Below are positions 8,491-17,145 of a DNA stretch of 37,223 bases, one piece after another. A program made the position numbers and the translations under genes. The notes under the pieces were generated by a model that saw nothing but the letters and a program-made list of their open reading frames with translations, searched no databases and was not told the DNA's origin. Position 1 is the stretch's first letter. Each line of letters starts with the position of its first letter. The stretch spans positions 1 to 37,223 of the forward strand of contig JAHDIP010000034.1 in the NCBI GenBank assembly GCA_020630735.1. The letters are read 5' to 3'. Origin of the DNA: Saprospiraceae bacterium (GTDB taxonomy: Bacteria; Bacteroidota; Bacteroidia; Chitinophagales; Saprospiraceae).

Positions 8491-9045
8491 ATGATGACTG
8501 ATTTTCCCATATTAGAATCAGAGAGATTACTCTTAAACAATCTCCAAGCAACAGATATTAAAAAAATAATTGAATTTGCTGGAAATATTAAGATAGCCAA
8601 TAATACCTTAAACATGCCTCATCCATATGCGGAAAAAGATGCTATCTTTTGGATCAATAGTGCAAATGAAGGTTTTCAAAATAAAACGCAATATACCTTT
8701 GCTATACGACTACTCAATAGTAATGAATTTATTGGTGGAATTGGATTAAAGGTAAATAGCAGATTTGACAGAGCAGAGTTAGGATACTGGATAGGTGAAC
8801 CGCATTGGAATAATGGATATACTACTGAAGCTGCAAAACTGGTATTAGAATTCGGATTTAATGACTTAGGGTTGAATAAAATATTTGCTGTTCATGCAGT
8901 AGAAAATGAAGCTTCAGGAAAGGTGATGATCAAAAACAACATGGTAGAAGAAGGTCTATTAAAAGATCATTTCAAAAAAGGCAATGTATACAAAACGGTA
9001 AGACAATATAGATTGACTAAAGCAGAGTTTGAAAACAGCAAATAA
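8491..9045 (+). CDS. GNAT family N-acetyltransferase (RimJ/RimL-like)
   Basis: This 184-residue protein has the layout of the Acetyltransf_3 branch of GNAT enzymes: an N-terminal L-E-S-E-R-L-x-L strand, an ELGYWIG strand (motif A entry), an N-N-G-Y-T-T-E-A acetyl-CoA pyrophosphate-binding loop, and a C-terminal E-N-x-A-S segment typical of RimJ/RimL relatives. It would transfer acetyl from acetyl-CoA to an amino group of a protein or small molecule. The substrate cannot be read from sequence. It follows the hydroxylase by 16 bp and precedes the next gene by 28 bp, so co-transcription is likely. ATG 8491 and ATG 8494 are both possible starts. Confidence 0.85.
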   Translation: MMTDFPILESERLLLNNLQATDIKKIIEFAGNIKIANNTLNMPHPYAEKDAIFWINSANEGFQNKTQYTFAIRLLNSNEFIGGIGLKVNSRFDRAELGYWIGEPHWNNGYTTEAAKLVLEFGFNDLGLNKIFAVHAVENEASGKVMIKNNMVEEGLLKDHFKKGNVYKTVRQYRLTKAEFENSK

Positions 9046-9073
9046 GTATACTGAAATTTGAAATAGCTTATAG

Positions 9074-10300
9074 ATGAATAAAACGAAAAAGCATATCATT
9101 CTGCAAATCAACAACACAGGAGTTTACTACAACTCTACTGAATTTGTCGATTGGAAAAACACCAACTTTCCTGACAAAGATTGTTTTGGTATCAGTGAGG
9201 CTAGAAAAATATATTGGTTAGTAGAAATGAAAAATTATTCAAAAATAACAGGCAGCTTAGTCGTAGAAGTAAAACAATATACCAATTTAGATAGCTCTAA
9301 CTTTAAAGACCAGCAACCCAAATCAGCGATTAATGCCATACAATTCAACCAACTCGACTGGGAACAATTAAAAAGCATCTTCAATTACTATAAATCACAA
9401 CAGTTCGAAGAGACAGATCTCAACTTTCTAGCCAAAGAAAAAACGATAAATACGCCTGAACCAATAGAAGAACATCTACAATTTGAATTCGACCAATCAC
9501 TTGCGAAGATTACTTTTAAGATGGGCTATGTAGAAACGGAAAAGCGACTCAAAGGCGTATCGAATAAAACGCTAATCAAAATTTATAATCCACACATCAT
9601 CCCTGAATTTGAATACATTAAGTTTTACTTTAGCAAAATATTCGGAAGTCGAAGAATTAAAATCAAAGGAAGTATAGCCGATAAAAATGATCGTTCAACT
9701 TACAAATTCACCTCACCCGAAATAGCGAGTATCGACGAAAGTATGATCAACGGTATAAAACGACTAGAAGTAAAACGAAAAATAAGTAAGCCACCAATAA
9801 TAGCCGTTGATAAAAGCCTCTTTACTCCCGAAGAATACTTCGATGGATTTGAAGGCGAAAAAGGAAACAACATCCGAAAGTCTGATCAAGAATTGCTCAA
9901 AGAAATACTAGAACTAAAAGGCGTAAGAAACAAAAAACAACTGCAATACATCGCAGGCAGTTTACAATCAGAAAACGAGCGCATTCATTTCACCCTCACT
10001 CCACAATTTGGGTTCCTGTTCTATGTAGCAGGCGAAGACATGCACCACTATATTTGGGAATTACTCGATTCTCATGCGACCTATCTTTGGAGTAAAGACA
10101 AAGAGTATTCAAGAACAGATTTTTTGAAACTAGTTTCCAGAAAAATAAACTACATCCGAGACCAAGGTCGCACGAGTTACCTCAGTCATGAGCATAACGA
10201 AGAACTCATCTTTAGCAAAATCAATCACGACAGCGCAGGCTCCGCCCTAATCGATGGCTTTCCCAAATGGCGAAAACGTTTGAATGAGAAACTGGTGTAG
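9074..10300 (+). CDS. Hypothetical protein, 408 residues, unrecognised
   Basis: I recognise no family. The protein is cytoplasmic in appearance (no signal peptide or membrane segment), basic and rich in Lys, Asn and Ile. The middle (about 140-215) looks like a beta-strand domain with repeated K-I-K and I-K-I segments. The C-terminal part (about 280-400) has conserved-looking aromatic motifs such as FTLTPQFGFLFYVAG and H-H-Y-I-W-E-L-L. It ends a same-strand run with the hydroxylase and acetyltransferase genes (28-bp gap), which suggests co-transcription but not a function. It converges on the M43 protease gene, 65 bp away, with only a weak hairpin between them. Confidence 0.7.
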   Translation: MNKTKKHIILQINNTGVYYNSTEFVDWKNTNFPDKDCFGISEARKIYWLVEMKNYSKITGSLVVEVKQYTNLDSSNFKDQQPKSAINAIQFNQLDWEQLKSIFNYYKSQQFEETDLNFLAKEKTINTPEPIEEHLQFEFDQSLAKITFKMGYVETEKRLKGVSNKTLIKIYNPHIIPEFEYIKFYFSKIFGSRRIKIKGSIADKNDRSTYKFTSPEIASIDESMINGIKRLEVKRKISKPPIIAVDKSLFTPEEYFDGFEGEKGNNIRKSDQELLKEILELKGVRNKKQLQYIAGSLQSENERIHFTLTPQFGFLFYVAGEDMHHYIWELLDSHATYLWSKDKEYSRTDFLKLVSRKINYIRDQGRTSYLSHEHNEELIFSKINHDSAGSALIDGFPKWRKRLNEKLV

Positions 10301-10365
10301 ATTTCATTTTAAATCTATTGGACAGCGTTTCGCTAGCACTAGTTTTTCTGATTACTACAAAATAA

Positions 10366-11610
10366 CTATTTGACTATCATAATTTTTCCATTCATCATTT
10401 TATTATTAGAAAGGATTTTATAAAAATAAATTCCTGAATCGAGATGGTCTACGGTTAAAGTATAATCCATACTATTGATGTTTTTCGTTTCTACTAAGGT
10501 ACCATCCAAGGTATAGAGTGCTAGTTCTTGCATTTCTGCTTGTGCACGAATTTGTACTTCGTTTGTAGCAGGGTTCGGAAATACTTGAATGCTTTTATCC
10601 TTAGCTAAATCTTTAGTTCCTACTGCAAAATCTTGACAACCTGTTGCTACTAAATTTTCATAGCTCCACAAGTTATTGCGAGCAGGCAATTGCAGCGCAG
10701 CTAACATTCTATCAACCTGACCTTGGGTAAACATCTTTTTACAATCGTGATTGTAGTCCATAAAATTTGATCCATTGGTCTGTACATCACAACTAAAATC
10801 GTTGTTGTTACAACCTTGTAATTCTATTCCACTACCCAATGTCAAAGGAGTATCTTTTACATAATCGCCATCACCATTACAACCAAATTCGAATGTATGT
10901 CGAAGATTCAACCAATGCCCTGCCTCATGAGAACAGACAGATGCCCAATCCTGACCTTCATCTAATTCGGAATGTTCACCATAGCCCCATCGGATAGAAC
11001 TATAAAAAATACCATCCGTATTATTGAGTACATTTGCCTCACTAGGATAATAGGCATATGCTGTAAAATCGGATGGCGCACCGTTTGTATATTTTGGAAA
11101 GTAAATATTCAAATATTTTCGATTGTCCCAAGCATGTTGAAAAAGATTTCCTTGGTTCAACATAGCTGATGGATCGTCATAATAATTTATACCTGTTGTT
11201 GGGTTTCCATCAGGATCTATTGTAGCTAGACAAAAGGTAATATCTAAAGTACCTTTTATAGGATCAAAAGCAGGGTCTATAGTTTCCCAACCATCATTCA
11301 ATCCATTAAAATCATTATTCAATACTTCTAGACCAGATAAGGCTTGTTCCATTCCCATCATACCATCATCCCCGTCATGAAAGACGTGCATGACTACAGG
11401 AATGACATATTCGCTAGTCGGGTCTCTTTGATCTTTGTGCTTCAAAAAATCTGCAATAAATTTTTCATTTTCTTTCAATTCCTCTTCAATGTTAGGATTA
11501 TTAATAGACATTCGTTCTACTATCGCTTCATAAGAGCAAGGTAGTTGAGTTTGTCCGTACAAAAAAGAAAAAGAGAATAGTAGAAAAAGGAAAGTTATTT
11601 TGTTTTTCAT
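10366..11610 (-). CDS. Secreted M43-family zinc metalloprotease with T9SS sorting domain
   Basis: The start is set at ATG 11610 (or ATG 11616, two codons upstream), giving the signal peptide M-K-N-K-I-T-F-L-F-L-L ... Tyr-Gly-Gln. The reading frame stays open to 11721 but that overlaps the divergent gene. The mature protein has the extended zinc motif HEAGHWLNLRH (about 228-238) and the Met-turn NFMDY (about 282-286) of the M43 pappalysin/cytophagalysin family, with paired cysteines around the site. A T9SS type A sorting domain starts at VFPNPAT. It is an endopeptidase exported to the surface or medium. The substrate is unknown. At 414 residues it has the usual minimal catalytic plus sorting layout. 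It diverges from the DUF1761 gene. Confidence 0.9.
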   Translation of the reverse strand: MKNKITFLFLLFSFSFLYGQTQLPCSYEAIVERMSINNPNIEEELKENEKFIADFLKHKDQRDPTSEYVIPVVMHVFHDGDDGMMGMEQALSGLEVLNNDFNGLNDGWETIDPAFDPIKGTLDITFCLATIDPDGNPTTGINYYDDPSAMLNQGNLFQHAWDNRKYLNIYFPKYTNGAPSDFTAYAYYPSEANVLNNTDGIFYSSIRWGYGEHSELDEGQDWASVCSHEAGHWLNLRHTFEFGCNGDGDYVKDTPLTLGSGIELQGCNNNDFSCDVQTNGSNFMDYNHDCKKMFTQGQVDRMLAALQLPARNNLWSYENLVATGCQDFAVGTKDLAKDKSIQVFPNPATNEVQIRAQAEMQELALYTLDGTLVETKNINSMDYTLTVDHLDSGIYFYKILSNNKMMNGKIMIVK

Positions 11611-11719
11611 AATCATTAGCTTTTTATTTGAGTAATTGTTTCTCTTGTAAGATATTATTTTTTTGACAAAAATGTAAAACCAATCCAAACAAAAACTGTT
11701 ACAAAGACAAAGACTTGAC

Positions 11720-12205
11720 ATGAATTTAAACTATACTGCCTTTTTTCTCATTTCATTTATTCCCTTATTAATTGCTGCATTTTGGTATCATCCCAATTCG
11801 CCAATGATGCGTTGGTCGAAAGTAGAGGGCTTCGTGAAACCTTCATCTTTAAGTCCGCTTAAATTATTACTAGCTTTTATATTGAGCTTTATCTTGGTAT
11901 ATGGCTATATCAATTTGGTGATTCACCAGATGGGATTTTACGAATTATTTTTTACAGATATTATGCTAGGTAATGAGACTTCAAAACAAGTCGTAGAAGA
12001 TTTTTTAGCAAAGTATGGACAAAAACATCGACACTTTGGGCATGGCGTTTTTCATGGTGCCATCAATGCGTTTGTATTTGCATTACCCTTTGTAAGTCTT
12101 CATGTCTTGTTGGAAAATAAATCAAGTCGTTTTTTAATTCTTCATCTTTCCTATTGGCTAGTCACTAGTATGATTATTGGAGGATTGATTTCAGAATTTG
12201 TGTAA
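11720..12205 (+). CDS. DUF1761 family integral membrane protein
   Basis: This 161-residue protein has four predicted membrane segments (about 5-22, 48-68, 113-130 and 138-157). It has the family pattern of an F-W-Y-x-P box after the first segment, a long polar stretch, and an H-G-x-F-H-G motif before the third segment, as I recall for DUF1761 proteins. The biochemical role of the family is not established. The gene diverges from the M43 protease gene (about 110 bp between starts). Its stop codon abuts a perfect 30-bp bidirectional terminator shared with the convergent lysyl oxidase gene. Confidence 0.75.
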   Translation: MNLNYTAFFLISFIPLLIAAFWYHPNSPMMRWSKVEGFVKPSSLSPLKLLLAFILSFILVYGYINLVIHQMGFYELFFTDIMLGNETSKQVVEDFLAKYGQKHRHFGHGVFHGAINAFVFALPFVSLHVLLENKSSRFLILHLSYWLVTSMIIGGLISEFV

Positions 12206-12268
12206 AAATTTTGTAGAAAAAAAACGGCTTGCAGGAATCTGCAAGCCGTTTTTTTTCTACAAAATTTT
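12205..12268. terminator. Bidirectional intrinsic terminator, 30-bp perfect stem
   Basis: Bases 12205-12234 are the exact reverse complement of 12239-12268 with a 4-nt loop GAAT. The GC core ACGGCTTGCAG is flanked by an A8 run on one side and a T8 run on the other, so it gives a hairpin plus U-tract on both strands. It lies between the convergent DUF1761 and lysyl oxidase genes and overlaps the final base of the DUF1761 stop codon. Confidence 0.92.
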
Positions 12269-12282
12269 CAGTAATTAATTTC

Positions 12283-15243
12283 TTAAAAAACCTTTACAAA
12301 ACGTTGTGTTACTTTTTCATCATTTTCGAAAATGATATCTAAATAATAAACGCCTTCTGGTAAGTTAGAAATATCTAATTGAGTTGTTATACCATCAACC
12401 AGTATGGTTTGCATTACTTTACCAGTAATCGTACTGACTCGCATTTCTGTAGGTTTGCTTTCTAGAACACTTATATTAAGTACATCCTTAGCTGGATTTG
12501 GACTAAGACTTATTCCATAATCAACACCTTTTGTTTTAAAGCTTTGTTCTTCGTCTTCTTCTACAAATGTTGCTCCAGTAATAAATTCATCTTTATCATT
12601 CCAATTCGTCCAACCACCTGGACATTTTGATTTTACTTTAAATTTATAGGTAGCACCTGCTTGTAATCCAGAAATTGTAGCCGAGTTGGTGTTGACATAA
12701 ACTTCATCCCAAATAGACGATCCAGATCTGCGATAACCAACTTTGTATTTAATGGCATCAGAAACAGCAGGCCATGTTATAGTAGCCGTTGACATTGTAG
12801 TAGTTAATGTACTACCTATTGCAGGGCGATCACATAAGTCAGCAGTAGTTGTAAATGTTTGTGTAGGAGACCATACAGAATTACGTCCTCCAGAACAGAC
12901 TGTTTTTACACTATACTGATAAGTTGTATTGTTCATCAATCCATTTATAAAACGATAAGTATTATAAGCATTTAGCTCTGACCAAGGTGCTCCTACTCCA
13001 CTTACTCTTAAGCGTACTTTATATTTTTCTGCACCAGCTCTTGGCTCCCATAACACTTTTACCACCTTACCTCCAATTACATCAGTACTAACCATTGCTG
13101 GTTCTTCGCATGCAGTTAACATACAAGCATTATTTGCATCTACTTGTGTAGCTACTTGCTCTATAAAATCAGGGCCTGATACTACATCTATTACTTCGCT
13201 GATACAAAATTCTGAATCAATATTAAGATAGTTTATTCTACAAAGTGGTTGTACAGTATTCGATTTTACGATAGTAGAATCTTCATACGAAATACCAATC
13301 ACCATTCCATCAGTCAAACTTGCACTTGGCGAAATAGTATAATCACCAGTATTCACTAAATTAGTAACAGAAGCAATCGATACGCCTGACATTTTGAACT
13401 GATAGGCATTTACTCTTACAGTAGGATTTAGTATTCCGATGTCGATTGTATTATTATCAAAATCGGCACCAATAATACTTAAGGTTACCATATCATTTGG
13501 ATTATAAACACCATCTGGAAAATTACAGTGATCATGTGCACCTGCCCCATTATGGGCATGAGCATTACCAAAATTAAGACAACTAGCCAGTAAGGAAGCA
13601 TCGTATACCGTTATAGCATTATCTGCATTTAAGTCGTTACAAGATGTTGGGCTAATATCGTTTCCTAAAATATCTGCAACGTATTGTTGAGCATCTGTCA
13701 TCTCTTGTGCACCACTTGCATTCAAATCACCTCTTACTAAAGGACCACCACAAACACCTTCACAATCAGGTTGAGCAGAACCATAAGGCGTACCAGCACA
13801 ATCAACATAAGGATCACAATTGGGGTCTAAACTAATTTGTAGACCAGAAGTACGATCGATAATCACACAAACTTGTGCCCAGTTATTCGTCGTATCTTTT
13901 TCTAAATTTCCATTTGCATCTGGAGAGTTATCCCAGTTTACACGTGTTACGAATGTATAACGACCATCCTCAACATCTGTAATATCTATCCATTGACAAT
14001 CTAAGCCACTACTATAGGTATCTTCGCAATTGGCAGAGATTCCCATATTACTACAAGAATATTGTGCATTACCACCACCATCACAACTCAGATCTAATAC
14101 ACAAAATCCATTTTTAAATCCGACAGGAATTTCGGTACCATCATCACCAAATAAAATATACTCTGCATAACCTACATAGTGATAATGATTATGACAGTTA
14201 TCATAAGTAAACTGTGTTGCATCTCCACTTGAAGGTGAGCCAATAAAATAATCAAGCTCACCAATATTTGCTATTCGTGTCGTAAAACGGATAATATCAC
14301 GTTGACCATAACCACCGATGCATCCTTCTGAAATAGCACAAGCATCTGTATTATTGTAGGTCGTTAGATAGATAGATGATTCTAAAGCACCTTGACTAAT
14401 TACTAAATCGGGTCCTTGTGGACAATTAGGATCGCCTTGTGCAATACAAGATCCATCATCAATAGTAGCTAAAGGATTAAAGTTACAAGAGTTTGGGTCT
14501 GTACAACCAGAAACCGCTCCTATATATGATAGTTCCCAGTCGATAGCTCCACTACAACTTGCAGAGGCATCGCCAATACGAATAAGGTAAGTAACACCTT
14601 GATCAAAATAACCTTCTAAGTATGCTTGAGTACCGCAATTATTAGAGTTATCGTTGTAGAATAAAGTTCCATCATTGCCTTCATTTATCGAAGCGGGATT
14701 ACAATCGCCATACACCCAAATTTTAGTATCACAATTATTATTACAAGCAGATATTCCATAAGTACCAACTTGAGCTGGTGTAAATGCATACCATATATTT
14801 CTAGTAGCTGCGGTATGTATTCCTTCAGACATGGGAATAGCAGTAGTACATGATTCTCCCGAGCCACAATTAAAATCAGTCGATTCATAATTAGTGTAAG
14901 TACCACCAGATGCTATAATAGTCCCATTACTCATTACGCTATAAGAACCATCTCCATACTGGCAACAAATACCATCACCAAAACCATCAAGCATTGTAAA
15001 AGTTAAACAAGAATTTGGTACACAAACTGTTGTGTCATAGCTTTCATTATTGCCATAAGTATTTTGGAAAACCTGTGCATAGATATTACCATCAATATCT
15101 GTAACTTGCCAATATACTTCGGCACCAAACTGGTCAGTTTTTATTGATATCTCTAAAGGAATCTCATTGCTTGCACAATTTTGAGCATTGATGTTGACAA
15201 TAAAACAACAACACAACAACATGGGGTAAAATAAAAATCTCAT
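12283..15243 (-). CDS. Secreted multidomain lysyl oxidase with dockerin-like, cohesin-like, two Fn3 and T9SS domains
   Basis: ATG 15243 is chosen because it starts a signal peptide (M-R-F-L-F-Y ... Asn-Ala-Gln); the open frame to 15309 adds only a leader. In this 986-residue numbering: a beta domain (about 22-125), a CUB/PPC-like domain (about 130-243), a GCTDPNSCN calcium-type repeat (about 246-266), a lysyl oxidase domain (about 276-462), a dockerin-like unit with two D-x-N loops (about 504-560), a cohesin-like beta domain (about 575-700), Fn3 (713-798), Fn3 (803-890) and a T9SS type A domain (908-986, SPNPA). The lysyl oxidase part has the copper motif HNHYH (His351, 353, 355), Lys377 and Tyr410, matching human LOX Lys320 and Tyr355, and the signature DCQWIDITDV. 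It should oxidise peptidyl lysine, or other primary amines, to aldehyde outside the cell. Confidence 0.88.
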   Translation of the reverse strand: MRFLFYPMLLCCCFIVNINAQNCASNEIPLEISIKTDQFGAEVYWQVTDIDGNIYAQVFQNTYGNNESYDTTVCVPNSCLTFTMLDGFGDGICCQYGDGSYSVMSNGTIIASGGTYTNYESTDFNCGSGESCTTAIPMSEGIHTAATRNIWYAFTPAQVGTYGISACNNNCDTKIWVYGDCNPASINEGNDGTLFYNDNSNNCGTQAYLEGYFDQGVTYLIRIGDASASCSGAIDWELSYIGAVSGCTDPNSCNFNPLATIDDGSCIAQGDPNCPQGPDLVISQGALESSIYLTTYNNTDACAISEGCIGGYGQRDIIRFTTRIANIGELDYFIGSPSSGDATQFTYDNCHNHYHYVGYAEYILFGDDGTEIPVGFKNGFCVLDLSCDGGGNAQYSCSNMGISANCEDTYSSGLDCQWIDITDVEDGRYTFVTRVNWDNSPDANGNLEKDTTNNWAQVCVIIDRTSGLQISLDPNCDPYVDCAGTPYGSAQPDCEGVCGGPLVRGDLNASGAQEMTDAQQYVADILGNDISPTSCNDLNADNAITVYDASLLASCLNFGNAHAHNGAGAHDHCNFPDGVYNPNDMVTLSIIGADFDNNTIDIGILNPTVRVNAYQFKMSGVSIASVTNLVNTGDYTISPSASLTDGMVIGISYEDSTIVKSNTVQPLCRINYLNIDSEFCISEVIDVVSGPDFIEQVATQVDANNACMLTACEEPAMVSTDVIGGKVVKVLWEPRAGAEKYKVRLRVSGVGAPWSELNAYNTYRFINGLMNNTTYQYSVKTVCSGGRNSVWSPTQTFTTTADLCDRPAIGSTLTTTMSTATITWPAVSDAIKYKVGYRRSGSSIWDEVYVNTNSATISGLQAGATYKFKVKSKCPGGWTNWNDKDEFITGATFVEEDEEQSFKTKGVDYGISLSPNPAKDVLNISVLESKPTEMRVSTITGKVMQTILVDGITTQLDISNLPEGVYYLDIIFENDEKVTQRFVKVF

Positions 15244-15309
15244 TTTGTTTATTATTTGGTGAAAAAATTGGAAAGTGGATATTTCCATATAAAAAAGTAG
15301 ATAGGCCAT

Positions 15310-15787
15310 TTCTTAGGGTTTAGTTTTACATAACTGCTTATAAAGATATGTAATTTAACTAAGATTTTCTAAAATTAACACCTAATTGTAAAAGAGATGT
15401 CAAATATTTAACACGAATTTAACAATACAATTACAAATCAACAATATTCCGATTTTTTGCCGACAGGTAAACAAAATATAAATCCAAAAGTGTTAAGTAG
15501 TTTTCAGACAAAGTTTATAACTCTATGGGTATATCAGAAATTATAACTTGGTTTATTAGATCTCTTAATCATTACTAAACGCCACCTACTTTAATATGTA
15601 ATGAGCCTTACAAAAGGTAAACATCATATCTCATTTTTTATAATAATTTTTGATCACGGATTTAAAATCTTGTTAGAAAACTTACGCCTTCTTTATCGTA
15701 TTTTATGAAAATATGCTAAAACCGAAATGGTTTTTGGATTGCCGACTATTTAAAGCTACTGAAAATCAACCGATACTCCAAAGGTTA
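15310..15787. other. Gene-free stretch upstream of the lysyl oxidase gene
   Basis: This AT-rich 478-bp stretch lies between the lysyl oxidase gene and the end of the phosphodiesterase gene. It contains an inverted copy of the dispersed short repeat (15718-15757). No convincing TAnnTTTG promoter was found for the lysyl oxidase gene, and the short open frames look random. Confidence 0.6.
15718..15757 (-). repeat. Dispersed short repeat, copy 3 (inverted)
   Basis: Read on the minus strand this is GCTTTAAATAGTCGGCAATC followed by CAAAAACCATTTCGGTTTT, closely matching 19679-19718 and the core of 361-406. It lies between the lysyl oxidase gene and the end of the phosphodiesterase gene. It contains a small AACC/GGTT dyad, also present in the 19679 copy. 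Confidence 0.5.
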
Positions 15788-16822
15788 TTAAGGTGCCAAG
15801 TCTGTGGAAATTCTTTCATTTGTAATCTTAAGTCGAGTGGTAAAGCCATAATGATCAGAAAGGGGTTGTTTGTTGTTGAAGATCACTTCATCGTACTCTA
15901 CACTTAATTGATAATTTGTAGGCATTCGATAAAGGCAATAATCTAATTTGTTAATTTCATTATTTCCAGCATACATAAAACTAGAAACATACTTGTTGGT
16001 AAACGAATTATAGGTACAGTCGGTGGGATCAACTTCTGGTACTGTATCTACAAATTGGAGACTATCTATAAGATATGCATAGGTTTTAGAAGGCGTTTTC
16101 TTTTTTTGTCGAGCAATACTTTTATGCGTACAATTTAGATCTCCTAAAATAATGATTGGAAGATTATTAAGTTCTAATTCTGCTAATAATTTTTCAAAAT
16201 ATTTTACTTGTCGAAACCTCATTTCTTCATCTATTGTAGTACTTCCTGCATAAAGATGTACATTAATGATAGCAAGCTCACCTATCTCTGTATCAAGCTT
16301 CGTTATCAAATATCCTTTCCGTCCATTTTCTTCATCTTTCTTAAAATCTTCAGTAATTTTATTGGCATAAAAGCCTTGCCAAAGAATAGGATATTTTGAA
16401 AACGTCATTAGACCTCCATAACAATCATTTTTTATAGGGCCTAAGATTTTACGATTGCAGGTATAATCATTTTGGTGTTGATATACATTACCTAATATGG
16501 GCGTCAAATAATTTCTAATTTTTTCGTCAAACATTTCTTGAAGACAAAGTACATCAGAGTCGAGTTGTATCAAACTATCTGGTAAAGGAGGATAGCGTTT
16601 CATCTTTTCCATACCTGGCAACCAAAGCGGAAGTGCCCAAATATTATATGTCGAAAAGGTAAACGAATTATCTTTAGTCAATGCAGAAAGCTTGGCTGTT
16701 CGTTTTTTCTTAAGTAGCTTTTTTAGTTTTCGGTTGACTCTTTTTTCTTGGTGAGCAGAAAGTGCAACAATAAAAATTGCGATACCTAATATACTGAATA
16801 AAATAGTTCGAAAGAGTTTCAA
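15788..16822 (-). CDS. Endonuclease/exonuclease/phosphatase-fold phosphodiesterase, sphingomyelinase-like
   Basis: This 344-residue protein has an N-terminal hydrophobic segment (about 5-23, signal anchor or signal peptide) followed by a lysine-rich linker. It then shows the hallmarks of the DNase I/EEP fold: YNIWALPLW (about 59-67), metal-binding Glu in CLQE (93-96), INVHLYAG (186-193), GDLN (227-230) and SDHYG (322-326). The NIW-x-LP-LW opening and the spacing resemble neutral sphingomyelinases more than exodeoxyribonucleases, so a secreted or membrane-facing phosphodiester hydrolase acting on a phospholipid is the best guess; a nuclease cannot be excluded. It is probably transcribed alone, since the upstream prohibitin gene ends in a terminator. 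A TATATTTG box on the minus strand at 17040-17047 would give it a leader of about 210 nt. Confidence 0.78.
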   Translation of the reverse strand: MKLFRTILFSILGIAIFIVALSAHQEKRVNRKLKKLLKKKRTAKLSALTKDNSFTFSTYNIWALPLWLPGMEKMKRYPPLPDSLIQLDSDVLCLQEMFDEKIRNYLTPILGNVYQHQNDYTCNRKILGPIKNDCYGGLMTFSKYPILWQGFYANKITEDFKKDEENGRKGYLITKLDTEIGELAIINVHLYAGSTTIDEEMRFRQVKYFEKLLAELELNNLPIIILGDLNCTHKSIARQKKKTPSKTYAYLIDSLQFVDTVPEVDPTDCTYNSFTNKYVSSFMYAGNNEINKLDYCLYRMPTNYQLSVEYDEVIFNNKQPLSDHYGFTTRLKITNERISTDLAP

Positions 16823-17145
16823 TGTTTATGAGAGTTAAAGGGTAAAGAGCCAATTTATACTTAAGTAGCTAATGTTGAGTAGTTCACCACAATTACTTCG
16901 GTATTTTAAAACGATCTTGCAGCCCGTCCGCTTTGCGGTTCGGAATTGACTTTCCTCATGCTATATTTCATCAAAAAAATCTTCGACCTAAAATTTACCG
17001 AATTAATTATCGTGAGCTAAGTGCTTGGACTAAACAATGCAAATATAATTATTTTTACAATACTATTCTAGTAAAAAAAGGGTATATAAAAAAGCCTTCA
17101 TGTTAATCTAAACATGAAGGCTTTGGCTTTTAACATTGGATAATT
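16823..17145. other. Intergenic region between phosphodiesterase and prohibitin genes
   Basis: It holds the prohibitin terminator (17091-17124) and a minus-strand TATATTTG box (17040-17047) that could drive the phosphodiesterase gene. A small GC-rich hairpin, CCGCTTTGCGG, lies near 16928-16938. No small gene is convincing here. Confidence 0.5.
17091..17124 (-). terminator. Intrinsic terminator of the prohibitin gene
   Basis: AAAGCCTTCATGTT (17091-17104) pairs with AACATGAAGGCTTT (17111-17124) around a 6-nt loop. On the minus strand the stem ends in a T run, as expected for a stop signal about 20 bp past the prohibitin stop codon. Confidence 0.85.

Noticed and set aside
10301-10365. Possible terminator between the 408-residue gene and the M43 protease gene
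   Set aside because: The stem TAGATTT/AAATCTA is only 7 bp, AT-rich and lacks a T tract; too weak to list.
11611-11721. N-terminal extension of the first M43 protease up to 11721
   Set aside because: It would overlap the divergent DUF1761 start and place 37 cysteine- and lysine-rich residues before a clean signal peptide.
15713-15907. 64-residue plus-strand open frame overlapping the end of the phosphodiesterase gene
   Set aside because: It runs antisense over a clear gene, begins inside the dispersed repeat and has no recognisable protein features.
16915-16945. GC-rich patch considered as a tRNA or small RNA
   Set aside because: Only a small 4-bp hairpin forms; no cloverleaf, anticodon arm or promoter-terminator pair is visible.
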